From contig CBDFFM010000032.1 of assembly GCA_965246785.1 (NCBI GenBank), forward strand, positions 310,001 through 374,000: a stretch of 64,000 nt of DNA, read 5' to 3'. The stretch comes from UBA1952 sp965246785. GTDB taxonomy: Bacteria > Bacteroidota > Bacteroidia > Chitinophagales > Chitinophagaceae. Made by a program: the position numbers and the translations under genes. The stretch's first letter is position 1; every line of letters starts with the position of its first letter. Shown piece by piece: positions 8,980 to 17,371 of the stretch. The notes under the pieces are model-generated. The model saw nothing but the letters and a program-made list of their open reading frames with translations, ran no database searches and had not been told where the DNA came from.

Positions 8980-10011
8980 TTAGTGCACACCGCGCGTATT
9001 AAGCGCCTGCTGGTAAAGCTGCGCATTCTTCAGATGCTCCTCATAGGTAGCCGCAAAGCGGTGGTAGCCGGAGAAATCTTCCTTCGCGCAGAAGTAGAGA
9101 TAATTTGTCCTTGGCGCAGCCAGAACTGCCTCAATGGTCTTTGCTGAAGGCGTACAGATAGGCCCCGGCGGTAGGCCGCTAACGTAATAAGTGTTGTAAG
9201 GGGAAGCAATAGAAGTCTGCGCGGAAGTAATCCGTCGTAATGCAAAATCGCCGGCGGCATACTTCGCAGTCGGGTCGGCTTGCAGCTTCATGCCTTTCTT
9301 TAGGCGGTTCAGATAGGTGCTGGCAATGTTTGGCTGCTCATCGTGTTTGTTGCTTTCTTCCTCTACAATGGAAGCAAGGGTAACGGCCTCAACAGGCGTC
9401 AGGCCATGCGCTTTTGCAGACGCTTTGCGCGCGTCTGTCCAGAAGGTGGCAAAGCCTTTGGCGATTTTGCGAAAAGCCTTGTCGGCAGAAGTATTCCAAT
9501 AGAATTCGTAGGTATCCGGCATCACCGCGCAAAGCGCCGTCGCGGTATCCAATCCGAACTCCGCGAGATAGCCAAGGTCTGAAAGCAGGCTTTTAAGCTT
9601 TTCTGAATCCGCTTCCACATGCGTGCTGACAGTGCGGATTAAATCCGCCTTCGTACGCAGCTTGCCTACGACGAGCTGCGCCGGCGTTTGCCTGCCGGAG
9701 CGCAGCATACGCACCATTGCGTAATTGCTCATCCCGCGCCGGATGTGATACTTACCGGGATGCATGCGCTGCGGATAGCCTGCCCGTTTTGCCAGAAAGT
9801 CAAAGGAAGCCAGGTTTTGCACGTAGCCGCCCCTTTCCAACTCCGCCTTCACCTGCGCATAATTCCAGCCAGTGCGGATGTACAGATACTCGCCGCCCAG
9901 CCGCGAGCCGGTATTAGGCCCGAAGACAAAGTAGGCGGCAATGAGGCCAAGGGCCAGCACGCCGAGCACGATTGCCCGCACAACTTTATTGCTCCTTTTC
10001 TGCTTCGCCAT
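8980..10011 (-). CDS. mltG: Endolytic murein transglycosylase MltG
   Basis: This 343-residue YceG/MltG-family enzyme cleaves nascent glycan strands at the inner membrane and helps terminate peptidoglycan chains. A single N-terminal membrane segment (about 11-30) is followed by a LysM-like subdomain and the catalytic domain. The conserved glutamate lies in ASIVEEES (E217 by my count), and the family motifs QADPTAKY and GLPPGPICTPS are intact. The ATG at 10011 comes about 10 bases after the T-run of the secG terminator. It is therefore probably a separate transcription unit, although it reads in the same direction. Confidence 0.93.
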   Translation of the reverse strand: MAKQKRSNKVVRAIVLGVLALGLIAAYFVFGPNTGSRLGGEYLYIRTGWNYAQVKAELERGGYVQNLASFDFLAKRAGYPQRMHPGKYHIRRGMSNYAMVRMLRSGRQTPAQLVVGKLRTKADLIRTVSTHVEADSEKLKSLLSDLGYLAEFGLDTATALCAVMPDTYEFYWNTSADKAFRKIAKGFATFWTDARKASAKAHGLTPVEAVTLASIVEEESNKHDEQPNIASTYLNRLKKGMKLQADPTAKYAAGDFALRRITSAQTSIASPYNTYYVSGLPPGPICTPSAKTIEAVLAAPRTNYLYFCAKEDFSGYHRFAATYEEHLKNAQLYQQALNTRGVH

Positions 10012-10020
10012 ACTGCAAAT

Positions 10021-10047
10021 AAAAAACCTGCTCCGTAAAGCAGGTTT
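10021..10047 (-). terminator. Terminator of the lptE-secG transcript
   Basis: AAACCTGCT (10024-10032) pairs with AGCAGGTTT (10039-10047), and a T-run follows on the minus strand. It sits between the secG stop and the mltG ATG, with its T-run ending about 10 bases before that ATG. Confidence 0.8.
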
Positions 10048-10067
10048 CCAAAAGTAGATGAATGGGG

Positions 10068-10397
10068 TTATTTCTTGGGGCCGGCGGCTGGCTTATTAGC
10101 CGGAGCAGCTTGTTGTGAAGCCGGTGCGCCAGACTGAGCCTTGCCCTTGCCGGGCTGCTCCACACGAGCTGGCTTGTCTATGAACATCACCGTAATGATA
10201 CACAGCGCAGCGATAACGCCCATGGCGCTCCAGGTGCCTTTTTCCATGATGTCGGTGCTCTGCTTTACGCCCATTACCTGTGTGGAAAGCGTACCGAAGT
10301 TGCCCGTCAGGCCGCCACCTTTAGGCGCCTGCACAAGGATGAAGAATGCCAGCACTGCGCAGGCAAGGAGAATGAGAATAACAATAAGAGAAATCAT
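10068..10397 (-). CDS. secG: Preprotein translocase subunit SecG
   Basis: SecG is the small accessory subunit of the SecYEG channel. The 109-residue protein shows the expected two membrane segments (ISLIVILILLACAVLAFFIL and SAMGVIAALCIITVMFI) separated by QAPKGGGLTGNF, the characteristic SecG loop. An Ala/Pro/Gln-rich soluble tail of about 35 residues (SGAPASQQAAPANK) follows. The ATG at 10397 overlaps the stop of the upstream gene as ATGA (10394-10397), which fixes the start. A longer in-frame extension to 10499 would lie wholly inside the upstream gene and is rejected. Confidence 0.92.
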   Translation of the reverse strand: MISLIVILILLACAVLAFFILVQAPKGGGLTGNFGTLSTQVMGVKQSTDIMEKGTWSAMGVIAALCIITVMFIDKPARVEQPGKGKAQSGAPASQQAAPANKPAAGPKK

Positions 10398-11281
10398 AAT
10401 AGTCGCTTTCTGGCCGCATCGGCCCGGGCCGCAAAATAAGTGCTTTTTGCCGGATATTTCCGGGCGAGTTTTTCGTACATATCGGCAGCGGCGCTCCACT
10501 TTTCCTGCCGCTCGTATATCTGCGCCAGCGGCTCGGATATGATGTCGTCTTCTTTGGTAATGGAAGAAACGGCCATTTCAAAAACGTCTTCGGGAATCTC
10601 ATCCGGCTCGTCATCCAGAGCGGCAGCCAGCTTTTCCTGCTGCCACATGGAGCGGAGGGCGCGTTTTTCCTGTGCTTCCTCTTCTTCTTTCTGGCTCCGC
10701 GTCTTGAAATGCGTCAGCCATTCGGCAAAGGACAGCATCACCATCAGCGTCTGTGGCTCTTCCGGGGCTTCATGAACTTGCTTCGGCTCTTCCGGCAATT
10801 CATCGGCCACTTCCACGCCCTGATGGCGGAAGTAGTCCTCGGTGTAAAGCGGCTGGATAAGTGGCGGCTCGGGGTGGGATTTCGGTGTTTCCGTTACTTC
10901 CAACTCCGGCAATGCATCCTGTTCAGACGCTTCGGCAGCTTCAACTTCTTCAACCGCATCCAGCTCCGTTATATCTTCTTCCGGAAGCTCGTAAGATTCC
11001 AAATCTTTTTCCTTCACTTCATCGTCGGGCAAGTCATACGCCTCAGGCGCATCTTCCTGCGTCAGGATCGAATAAGCCGGCAGCCAATCCGAGTTATGCA
11101 GTTGCAGGGCGGCAAGCGCTTTTTCTGAAAATGGTGTTTGCTGATGCTCGCGCATCGCATCCATGAGGCGCGCGGGTGTAAACCACGGCCATGCACGTAT
11201 CATAGCGTCAATGTCGGCCCCGTCGGGCAGGGCGGCGGGCGCAGCGAGCCAGCGCGAGATGGCGTCAGAAGTCATCGTCAT
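10394..11281 (-). CDS. Acidic hypothetical protein, TPR-like C-terminus, between lptE and secG
   Basis: The protein has 295 residues. Its middle is very rich in Glu and Asp (ELDAVEEVEAAEASEQDALP) and probably disordered. The final 45 residues (SEPLAQIYERQEKWSAAADMYEKL) look like a single tetratricopeptide-type helix pair. It has no signal peptide or membrane segment. Genes at this place between lptE and secG occur in other Bacteroidota, which suggests an envelope or secretion link, but no function is known to me. It starts 6 bases after the lptE stop and shares an ATGA overlap with secG, so it belongs to the same operon. Confidence 0.75.
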   Translation of the reverse strand: MTMTSDAISRWLAAPAALPDGADIDAMIRAWPWFTPARLMDAMREHQQTPFSEKALAALQLHNSDWLPAYSILTQEDAPEAYDLPDDEVKEKDLESYELPEEDITELDAVEEVEAAEASEQDALPELEVTETPKSHPEPPLIQPLYTEDYFRHQGVEVADELPEEPKQVHEAPEEPQTLMVMLSFAEWLTHFKTRSQKEEEEAQEKRALRSMWQQEKLAAALDDEPDEIPEDVFEMAVSSITKEDDIISEPLAQIYERQEKWSAAADMYEKLARKYPAKSTYFAARADAARKRLL

Positions 11282-11287
11282 TTGCGG

Positions 11288-11785
11288 CTACCAATTTACA
11301 AAGGCTTTGTTGAAGATGTCGTCGGCAAGCTGCGTCCCGATGTCGTCAATGAGGCGGGTCTCTACGGCTTGAAGGGATTGATTAGCCGGAAAGTCGGAAA
11401 AGCGGGAGAAGGTCTGCGTAAAGTCGGCCTTCGGATTAATCTTATTCTTGAACACCATTTGCACGCCGATTGTCAGGCGGTTTTGAGAAGCCTGCTGCGT
11501 GTTTTGCACGCCGGAAACGGTTACTTCATACGTTGTAATCGCGCCGCTCATCTCATAATCGGCTTCTGAAGTAGGCGAGGTAACCGGCGTAAGACCGGTC
11601 TGGGAAAGAATGCGGTTACGGATTTTTTCGGTGAGGGTGGGCGAGAGCGTCGGCACCACATTGCGCGCCTTGTTTTCCAGCACAAGGAAGCGGATGGTCT
11701 TGCCTTCCACAGACGCGCCGGAAAAGGAATAGACGCCACAGCCGGCGAAGGACATGGAGATTAAAAGAGCGAGCAACAGCCGCAT
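11288..11785 (-). CDS. lptE: LptE-like LPS-assembly lipoprotein
   Basis: This 165-residue lipoprotein has a short signal peptide ending in the lipobox FAGC (C16). The body (GKTIRFLVLENKARNVVPTL, then ADYEMSGAITTYEVT and NRLTIGVQMVFKN) matches the Bacteroidota LptE family, the partner of LptD in placing lipopolysaccharide in the outer membrane. Its neighbours, the sigma-54 regulator upstream and secG downstream, are the ones expected in this phylum. A palindromic repeat lies between it and the regulator gene. Confidence 0.85.
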   Translation of the reverse strand: MRLLLALLISMSFAGCGVYSFSGASVEGKTIRFLVLENKARNVVPTLSPTLTEKIRNRILSQTGLTPVTSPTSEADYEMSGAITTYEVTVSGVQNTQQASQNRLTIGVQMVFKNKINPKADFTQTFSRFSDFPANQSLQAVETRLIDDIGTQLADDIFNKAFVNW

Positions 11786-11820
11786 GATGAGTGGCGATTT
11801 AAAAATGTAAGCTAAACAAG

Positions 11821-11920
11821 TTCACAGCGACTTTGTCATTCCCGCAGGGAATCTTTGCTCGCAGTATTTATCCTAAATCAACTGTTAGATTCCCTTCGGG
11901 AATGACAAAGTTTGAGCAAG
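11821..11920. repeat. Palindromic dispersed repeat, copy A
   Basis: TTTGTCATTCCCGCAGGGAA begins the left arm (from 11832) and TTCCCTTCGGGAATGACAAA ends the right arm (to 11909), with about 40 bases between. Most of the unit, including the inner TTTGCTCGCAG, recurs at 33075-33155. It occupies the gap between the sigma-54 regulator and lptE. Confidence 0.8.
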
Positions 11921-11928
11921 CAAGAGAA

Positions 11929-13176
11929 TCACTCCTCAATATCATACTCCTTAATTTTCCGGTACAGCGTCCGCTCGGAAATTCCCAGCTCTGAAGCGGC
12001 ATCCCGCCGGCGGCCGCGATGTTTTTTGAGGGCCTTTGTAATCAGTTCCTTTTCCATGTCAGTAATGGAAAGGGTGTCTTCCACCTCTTCGTGCTGCGCC
12101 ATCGGCGCTTGTTGCGCTGCCGGCATATATACCGGCGCTACCGCTCCGTAGCCTGCTGCGCCATTTCCATCTCCAAAGCTCACGGTTGGCAGCAAGGTGT
12201 CTTGGGCGCGCGTTACTGGTGCACCGGCAAAGCCGCCCTGCGCCAGATGCCCCAATGCGCCTTTGATGTCGTTCATGTCCTTCTTCAGGTCAAAGAAGAG
12301 CTTGTAGAGAATGTCTCGCTCCGTACTGCCACTGTCGGCGCCGGCGGCGTTGGGTGCATGGCTAAGCATTGGCAGCATCGGCATATTGGAGGCGATGCGT
12401 TTGGGTAAAAAGCCTTCCAGCACCGCGGCGGTGATGTGTTTATCGGTAGAAAGCACGGACACCTGCTCGGCGATGTTTTTCAATTCCCGAACATTACCCG
12501 GCCAGGGATAATTGACCAAAAGTTGCTGCGCGCCGGCATCCAACTGGACGGCCTGCGTGCGGTAACGCTCGGAGAAATCATTGGCGAACTTTCGGAAGAG
12601 CAACGGGATGTCTTCCTTCCGGTCACGCAGAGCCGGGACGCGGATGGGAACCGTTGAAAGCCGGTAGTAAAGGTCTTCGCGGAACTTGCCGGCCCCGGCG
12701 TGCTCTAAAAGCTCGCGGTTGGTGGCCGCAATCACGCGCACATTCGTCTTCTGCACTTTGGAAGAGCCTACGCGGATAAACTCGCCAGTCTCCAGCACAC
12801 GCAGCAGCCGTGCCTGCGTGCCGAGGGGCAGCTCTCCGATTTCGTCTAAGAAAATCGTCCCCCCGTTGACGGTTTCAAAATAGCCTTTCCGACTGTCCAC
12901 CGCACCGGTGAAGGAGCCTTTCTCATGCCCGAAAAGCTCGGAGTCAATCGTCCCTTCGGGAATGGCGCCGCAGTTGACGGCGATGAAGGGATTATGCTTC
13001 CGGCCCGAAAGCGCGTGAATGATATTGGAAAAGGCTTCCTTGCCCACGCCGCTCTCGCCGTTGATGAGCACAGTGAGGTCGGTGGCGGAAACCTGCTCGG
13101 CTACATGCAGGGCGTGGTTGAGCGCAGGCGCGTTGCCGATAATGCCGAAACGGGCTTTGATGCTTTGGATGTCCAT
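11929..13176 (-). CDS. Sigma-54-dependent transcriptional regulator, no receiver domain
   Basis: This 415-residue AAA+ activator of RpoN polymerase has Walker A GESGVGKE (40-47), the sigma-54 contact loop GSFTGA (87-92; the usual form is GAFTGA), Walker B GGTIFLDEIGEL and the arginine region FREDLYYRL. It ends in a Fis-type helix-turn-helix (about 375-412, RRRDAASELGISERTLYRKI). There is no N-terminal receiver or sensor domain, so its control must come from elsewhere. A Gly/Ala-rich spacer lies between the ATPase and the DNA-binding domain. In Bacteroidota this gene commonly sits between miaB and lptE; here a toxin-antitoxin pair separates it from miaB. Confidence 0.9.
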   Translation of the reverse strand: MDIQSIKARFGIIGNAPALNHALHVAEQVSATDLTVLINGESGVGKEAFSNIIHALSGRKHNPFIAVNCGAIPEGTIDSELFGHEKGSFTGAVDSRKGYFETVNGGTIFLDEIGELPLGTQARLLRVLETGEFIRVGSSKVQKTNVRVIAATNRELLEHAGAGKFREDLYYRLSTVPIRVPALRDRKEDIPLLFRKFANDFSERYRTQAVQLDAGAQQLLVNYPWPGNVRELKNIAEQVSVLSTDKHITAAVLEGFLPKRIASNMPMLPMLSHAPNAAGADSGSTERDILYKLFFDLKKDMNDIKGALGHLAQGGFAGAPVTRAQDTLLPTVSFGDGNGAAGYGAVAPVYMPAAQQAPMAQHEEVEDTLSITDMEKELITKALKKHRGRRRDAASELGISERTLYRKIKEYDIEE

Positions 13177-13177
13177 G

Positions 13178-13561
13178 CTATAAGTCTAACTCAGGCGAAT
13201 CAGTACCAAATAATCTTTGGCTTTCTTCCCCGATTAGGGCGATTATTTCTTGTTTTAAAAGGGGCAGATGCTTGTTAGCAGTAGCCCAAAGTTGCTTAGG
13301 GTCAACATCATAATAGTCGTGAGTAATGATGTGACGCAATGCAATGATTTTATCTCTGCCGGTAACAATGGTATCAGGGCTCATTTTACGGATTTGAAAC
13401 ATCGCCTCGCCGATAATTTCAAAGTTGCGCTCCATCGCATCGCGGAACATGAGATTGGATGCCAGAGCTTCCGGGCTTCCGATTGTGACAATCATGTCTT
13501 CAATTCGGTTAATCCTGTAAAGGACGTCTTCCAGCCGAACGACAAATTCACGCTTCGGCAT
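13178..13561 (-). CDS. hepT: HepT-like ribonuclease toxin (DUF86)
   Basis: This 127-residue HEPN-domain protein has the Rx4HxY motif RHIITHDY (R76, H81, Y83), the RNase signature of HepT toxins. It also has the family segment ERNFEIIGEAMFQI. The gene overlaps the upstream nucleotidyltransferase gene by 14 bases and ends one base before the start of the sigma-54 regulator. In this type of toxin-antitoxin pair, MntA transfers AMP groups to the tyrosine of HepT and so silences it; that mechanism is established for the family and inferred here. Confidence 0.88.
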   Translation of the reverse strand: MPKREFVVRLEDVLYRINRIEDMIVTIGSPEALASNLMFRDAMERNFEIIGEAMFQIRKMSPDTIVTGRDKIIALRHIITHDYYDVDPKQLWATANKHLPLLKQEIIALIGEESQRLFGTDSPELDL

Positions 13562-13859
13562 AAAGCAAGACCTTTTCCTGATTAATGAAGTGCTTAAGAA
13601 AGCGGTTGGTCAGATACTCATACTGTATCAAGTCAACATCTCTTTGAAAAAGAGCGCGCAGTGCGTCTCCAAATGCTTCACGGTTTTCTACTTGTTCGTA
13701 AACGTCTCCTTTTGCATTGAAAGCAACAAGAAAATCAATATCGCTTTGCGCATGAAAGTCGTCGCGCACCACGCTTCCAAATACATGAAGCGTACTTACA
13801 CTGTGCTTTCGGCAAAGTGCTTTTACTTTTTCTTCATGCTGTTGAATGATAGGTTGCAT
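13548..13859 (-). CDS. mntA: MntA-like minimal nucleotidyltransferase antitoxin
   Basis: This protein of about 103 residues has the minimal nucleotidyltransferase signature GSx10DxD (G28, S29, D40, D42, within FGSVVRDDFHAQSDIDF). It is the expected partner of the HepT-like gene that overlaps its 3' end. The ATG at 13859 follows the miaB stop by 7 bases. An in-frame ATG at 13883 would add 8 residues and overlap miaB by 17 bases, and is less likely. The pair reads in the same direction as its neighbours, so it may be transcribed from the miaB promoter. Confidence 0.85.
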   Translation of the reverse strand: MQPIIQQHEEKVKALCRKHSVSTLHVFGSVVRDDFHAQSDIDFLVAFNAKGDVYEQVENREAFGDALRALFQRDVDLIQYEYLTNRFLKHFINQEKVLLYAEA

Positions 13860-13866
13860 CGCTTGT

Positions 13867-15321
13867 TTATTGCATTTTTCCAATCAAAGTAGCCTGCGTA
13901 GCGCGCTCCACGCTCACCCACGCATAGTCGCCCTTCTTCAAATCCCGCCCTTCCTTCGGAAAGACGACCACTTTATTCTGTGAGTTGCGGCCGTACCAGT
14001 CGTCCTTGCTGCGCTTGCTGTCGCCTTCTATCAGCACTTCATACGTCTTGCCGATGTCGCCGGCGTAGGAAATGCGGCTGCTCTCATTCTGCACTTCAAT
14101 GATTTCTTGCAGACGGCGGCGCTTCACCTCTTCCGGTATATCATCTTCGTAACGGCGGGCTGCCAAAGTGCCGGGACGCTCGCTGTACGAGAACATATAC
14201 GCATAGTCAAAGCACACCTGTTCCATCAGGCTAAGCGTATCGCGGTGCTCATCATCGCTTTCGGTACAGAAGCCGCATATGACATCCGTGCTCAGTCCGC
14301 AGTCGGGCATGATTTCACGAATGCGCTTCACCTTGTGCAGGTACCATTCGCGCGTGTAAGTGCGGTTCATGAGCTGCAGGATGCGTGTGTTACCGCTTTG
14401 CACGGGCAGGTGGATGTACTTGCAGATATTGTCGTAAGACGCCATCGTGTGCAGCACCTTATCCGTAATGTCTTTCGGGTGGGAGGTGGAAAAGCGCACG
14501 CGCAGGAGCGGCGAAATTTGCGCAACCATCGCCAACAAATCCGCAAAGTCGACCGGCGCTTCTTCAGGCGTTGTCCAATAGTAAGAATCCACGTTCTGTC
14601 CCAGCAGCGTCACCTCACGGAAGCCTTGTTGATAAAGTTCCTCGCATTCCCGCACGATGCTCGCTGCATCCCGGCTGCGCTCACGACCGCGGGTGAACGG
14701 CACCACGCAAAAGGAGCACATATTGTTGCAGCCGCGCATGATGGATACAAAGGCCGTCACGCCGTTGCTGTTGAGGCGTACCGGAGATAAGTCGGCATAG
14801 GTTTCCTCGCGGCTCAGCAATACGTTCACGCTTTTCTGGCCACCTTCAGCTTCCTCAATCAGCGCGGGCAGGCTGCGGTAAGCGTCCGGGCCTACCACGA
14901 TGTCCACGAGCTTTTCTTCTTCTAAAAATTTTGTTTTCAGGCGCTCCGCCATGCACCCAAGCACGCCTATGAGCAGGCCGTTGTTGCGCGCCTTTGCCTT
15001 CTTAAAATTCTTCAGGCGGGCCCGGACGGTGTCTTCCGCCTTTTCACGAATAGAGCAGGTGTTGAGCAAAATAAGTGAGGCTTCATCGGCATTGCGCGTA
15101 GCAGTAAATCCTTCGCCTTGCAGAATAGAAGCCACAATTTCAGAATCTGCAAAATTCATCTGGCAGCCATAGCTTTCTATGTAAAAGCGTTTGCCGAAGG
15201 GCATGTCGTGAGCGGAGCCGAAAGGCTGCCCAACCGGCATAGATGGCATGTACGCTTCGCCCTGACGCTCCTCGTCTATCTTTTTCACAGGCAACGCCTC
15301 TGCCAAAATTTCATGCACCAT
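13867..15321 (-). CDS. miaB: tRNA-2-methylthio-N6-dimethylallyladenosine synthase
   Basis: This 484-residue radical-SAM methylthiotransferase modifies A37 of tRNAs that read UNN codons. The N-terminal domain has its three cluster cysteines (C53 in SYGCQMN, C89 in NTCSIREK, C123 in GCMAERL). The radical-SAM motif is C198-x3-C202-x2-C205 (RGCNNMCSFC), and a TRAM domain ends the protein. I chose the ATG at 15321 because an exact TACCTTTG promoter box lies 5 bases upstream. The longer frame from 15399 would begin beyond that promoter. MntA/HepT follow closely on the same strand. Confidence 0.94.
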   Translation of the reverse strand: MVHEILAEALPVKKIDEERQGEAYMPSMPVGQPFGSAHDMPFGKRFYIESYGCQMNFADSEIVASILQGEGFTATRNADEASLILLNTCSIREKAEDTVRARLKNFKKAKARNNGLLIGVLGCMAERLKTKFLEEEKLVDIVVGPDAYRSLPALIEEAEGGQKSVNVLLSREETYADLSPVRLNSNGVTAFVSIMRGCNNMCSFCVVPFTRGRERSRDAASIVRECEELYQQGFREVTLLGQNVDSYYWTTPEEAPVDFADLLAMVAQISPLLRVRFSTSHPKDITDKVLHTMASYDNICKYIHLPVQSGNTRILQLMNRTYTREWYLHKVKRIREIMPDCGLSTDVICGFCTESDDEHRDTLSLMEQVCFDYAYMFSYSERPGTLAARRYEDDIPEEVKRRRLQEIIEVQNESSRISYAGDIGKTYEVLIEGDSKRSKDDWYGRNSQNKVVVFPKEGRDLKKGDYAWVSVERATQATLIGKMQ

Positions 15322-15326
15322 GGGCA

Positions 15327-15334
15327 CAAAGGTA
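15327..15334 (-). promoter_or_regulatory. TAnnTTTG -7 box before miaB
   Basis: The minus strand reads TACCTTTG with only 5 bases to the ATG at 15321. Transcription from this box would yield an almost leaderless mRNA, and the box decides the start of miaB. Confidence 0.65.
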
Positions 15335-15401
15335 CAATCTCCGCCTTTTGACGCCATTATAGGCTTTGACACTGCGGCTATACTTTGTAGGCCGCTCACC
15401 G

Positions 15402-15409
15402 TACTTTAG
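15402..15409 (+). promoter_or_regulatory. Near-consensus -7 box before the DedA gene
   Basis: TACTTTAG, one base off TAnnTTTG, lies 9 bases before the ATG at 15419. The same variant occurs before the recombinase gene at 36606. Confidence 0.4.
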
Positions 15410-15418
15410 CCCCTCCAT

Positions 15419-16105
15419 ATGCACGATTTACTTGAGCTTCTGAAGCACCTGATGAATGCCGAATGGCTGGCAGATACTGTTATGCAACACGGCGGCCTTT
15501 ATCTGGTGGCGCTGGTGATTTTTGCCGAGACCGGTCTTTTCGCCGGCTTTTTTCTGCCCGGCGATTCGCTGCTCTTCGTCTCCGGCCTCATCATTGCCAA
15601 TAAGCCGTCGCCTTTTGCTGAAGGGCCGCTGAACCTGCTCTACTGGATTGTGCTTATCTCTATCGCCGGTATTGTGGGTAACGCAGTGGGCTATTGGTTT
15701 GGTCGCAAGACGGGGCCATTGCTTTTTGAGCGGCGCGATACCTGGTTGTTCAAGCGCAAGCACCTTGTGCAAGCGCACGATTTCTACGAGAAGAAAGGCG
15801 GCTCTGCCATCATTCTTGCCCGATTCTTGCCCATAGTTCGGACGTTCGCGCCAATCGTTGCAGGCGTTGTGAAAATGGACAGTAAGAAGTTCCTGCTTTA
15901 TAATGTCATCGGCTCCATAGCCTGGGTGGCGAGCATGACCGCCGCAGGTTACCTGCTTGGCGAGAATGAGTGGGTGAAAGCCAATTTTGAGAAGATTGTG
16001 ATTGGCCTCATCCTCGTCACCACCGGGCCGGTGCTTTTCAAGATGTTCTTCGGCAGGAAGCATCCGGTGCAGGAAGTCGCGGAAGATATGACCATTAATA
16101 AATAG
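15419..16105 (+). CDS. DedA-family inner-membrane protein
   Basis: This 228-residue polytopic membrane protein has the DedA/SNARE-associated signatures FAETGLFAGFFLPGDSLLF near residue 40 and GGSAIILARFLPIVRTFAPIVAG in the middle. DedA proteins are thought to flip undecaprenyl phosphate or other lipids and to support membrane energetics. Here that is inferred from the family, and the substrate cannot be read from the sequence. The MFS gene begins 9 bases after the stop, suggesting an operon running into the MFS and radC genes. Confidence 0.9.
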   Translation: MHDLLELLKHLMNAEWLADTVMQHGGLYLVALVIFAETGLFAGFFLPGDSLLFVSGLIIANKPSPFAEGPLNLLYWIVLISIAGIVGNAVGYWFGRKTGPLLFERRDTWLFKRKHLVQAHDFYEKKGGSAIILARFLPIVRTFAPIVAGVVKMDSKKFLLYNVIGSIAWVASMTAAGYLLGENEWVKANFEKIVIGLILVTTGPVLFKMFFGRKHPVQEVAEDMTINK

Positions 16106-16114
16106 CCGCACCAC

Positions 16115-17371
16115 TTGATACGCAACGACGCCACAACGGCCCGCACCATCACGCTGCTCAGCGCGCCGGTCATTGTAGCGGCGCTGGGCTACTTCGTGGA
16201 CATTTATGACCTGCTGCTATTCACCCAAATCCGCATTCCATCGTTAAAAGCGCTTGGCCTGAGCGATGCAGAGGTAAGCAAGACCGGCACCTTCATCCTC
16301 AATGTCCAGATGACCGGCCTGCTTATCGGCGGCATTCTCTGGGGCGTGCTGGGCGATAAGAAGGGGCGCCTCTCAGTGCTCTTCGGCTCTATCCTGCTTT
16401 ACTCGTTGGCCAACATCGCCAACGGGCTGGTGCAGAACGTAACACAGTACAGCATCTGCCGCCTTATAGCCGGCATTGGCCTAGCGGGAGAATTGGGCGC
16501 AGGCATTACGCTCGTAAGCGAGCTTATTCCAAAAGAAAGGCGCGGCATCGCCACATCGCTCGTGGCAGGCATCGGCTTGACGGGCGCTATTGCGGCTTAC
16601 TTCATCAAACAGCAATTTGACTGGCGCGTATGCTACTACATCGGCGGTGGAATGGGCCTACTCCTGTTGCTACTGCGTGTGTCGGTTTTTGAAAGCGGGA
16701 TGTACAAGGATTTGGAAAGCCGGGAAGTAGCACGGGGGAACTTCTTTGCCTTCTTTACCGATAGGAAGAGGTTCCGGAAATACTTGCTCGCTATCCTGAT
16801 TGGCCTGCCCACATGGTATGTTATTGGTCGGCTTATCGCTTTTTCCAATGAGTTTGGCGAAGCTTTTCACCTGCAAGGAAAGGTTGACCCGGCGCGGGCA
16901 GTAATGTTTGCATACGTAGCTATTTCTATCGGCGATATACTCATTGGGCTGCTCAGTCAGGCCTTGCAAAGCCGTAAGAAAGCACTCTACATTTTCTACG
17001 GCTTCACGGTTGTCAGCCTTTGCATCTTTTTCATGCAGGAAGGCGGCAGTGTGGAAGGCATGTACTGGATTTGCGCCTTCATGGGCTTCGGCACCGGCTT
17101 CTGGGCCATTTTCGTAACGATGGCTGCGGAGCAATTCGGCACGAATCTGCGGGCAACCGCAGCTACCACTGTTCCTAATATGGTGCGTGGCTCTCTGCCA
17201 CTCATCACGCTGCTGCATGAATCGCTCATGCCGTCGCAGGGCTTTGTGCACGCAGCGGCAATTACCGGAGTAATAGTAATGAGCATTTCCATTGTCGCGG
17301 CCATTTTTACTAAAGAGACATTTGGAAAAGACCTGGCTTATTTAGAAGAAATTTCAACTACTGCGGCATGA
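16115..17371 (+). CDS. MFS transporter
   Basis: This 418-residue major facilitator protein has about twelve membrane segments. The family signature appears as GVLGDKKGRLSVLF after helix 2, and ELIPKERRGIATSLVAGIGLTG lies in the sugar-porter-like half. The substrate is unknown. The only start that keeps the first helix is TTG at 16115 (no ATG occurs before mid-helix 2), so a non-ATG start is likely. It ends in an ATGA overlap with radC. Confidence 0.85.
   Translation: MIRNDATTARTITLLSAPVIVAALGYFVDIYDLLLFTQIRIPSLKALGLSDAEVSKTGTFILNVQMTGLLIGGILWGVLGDKKGRLSVLFGSILLYSLANIANGLVQNVTQYSICRLIAGIGLAGELGAGITLVSELIPKERRGIATSLVAGIGLTGAIAAYFIKQQFDWRVCYYIGGGMGLLLLLLRVSVFESGMYKDLESREVARGNFFAFFTDRKRFRKYLLAILIGLPTWYVIGRLIAFSNEFGEAFHLQGKVDPARAVMFAYVAISIGDILIGLLSQALQSRKKALYIFYGFTVVSLCIFFMQEGGSVEGMYWICAFMGFGTGFWAIFVTMAAEQFGTNLRATAATTVPNMVRGSLPLITLLHESLMPSQGFVHAAAITGVIVMSISIVAAIFTKETFGKDLAYLEEISTTAA

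Noticed and set aside
10398..10499. A longer SecG starting at 10499
   Set aside because: The extra 34 residues are Arg/Cys-rich, lie entirely inside the upstream gene and precede the first membrane helix. The ATGA overlap at 10394-10397 gives the natural start.
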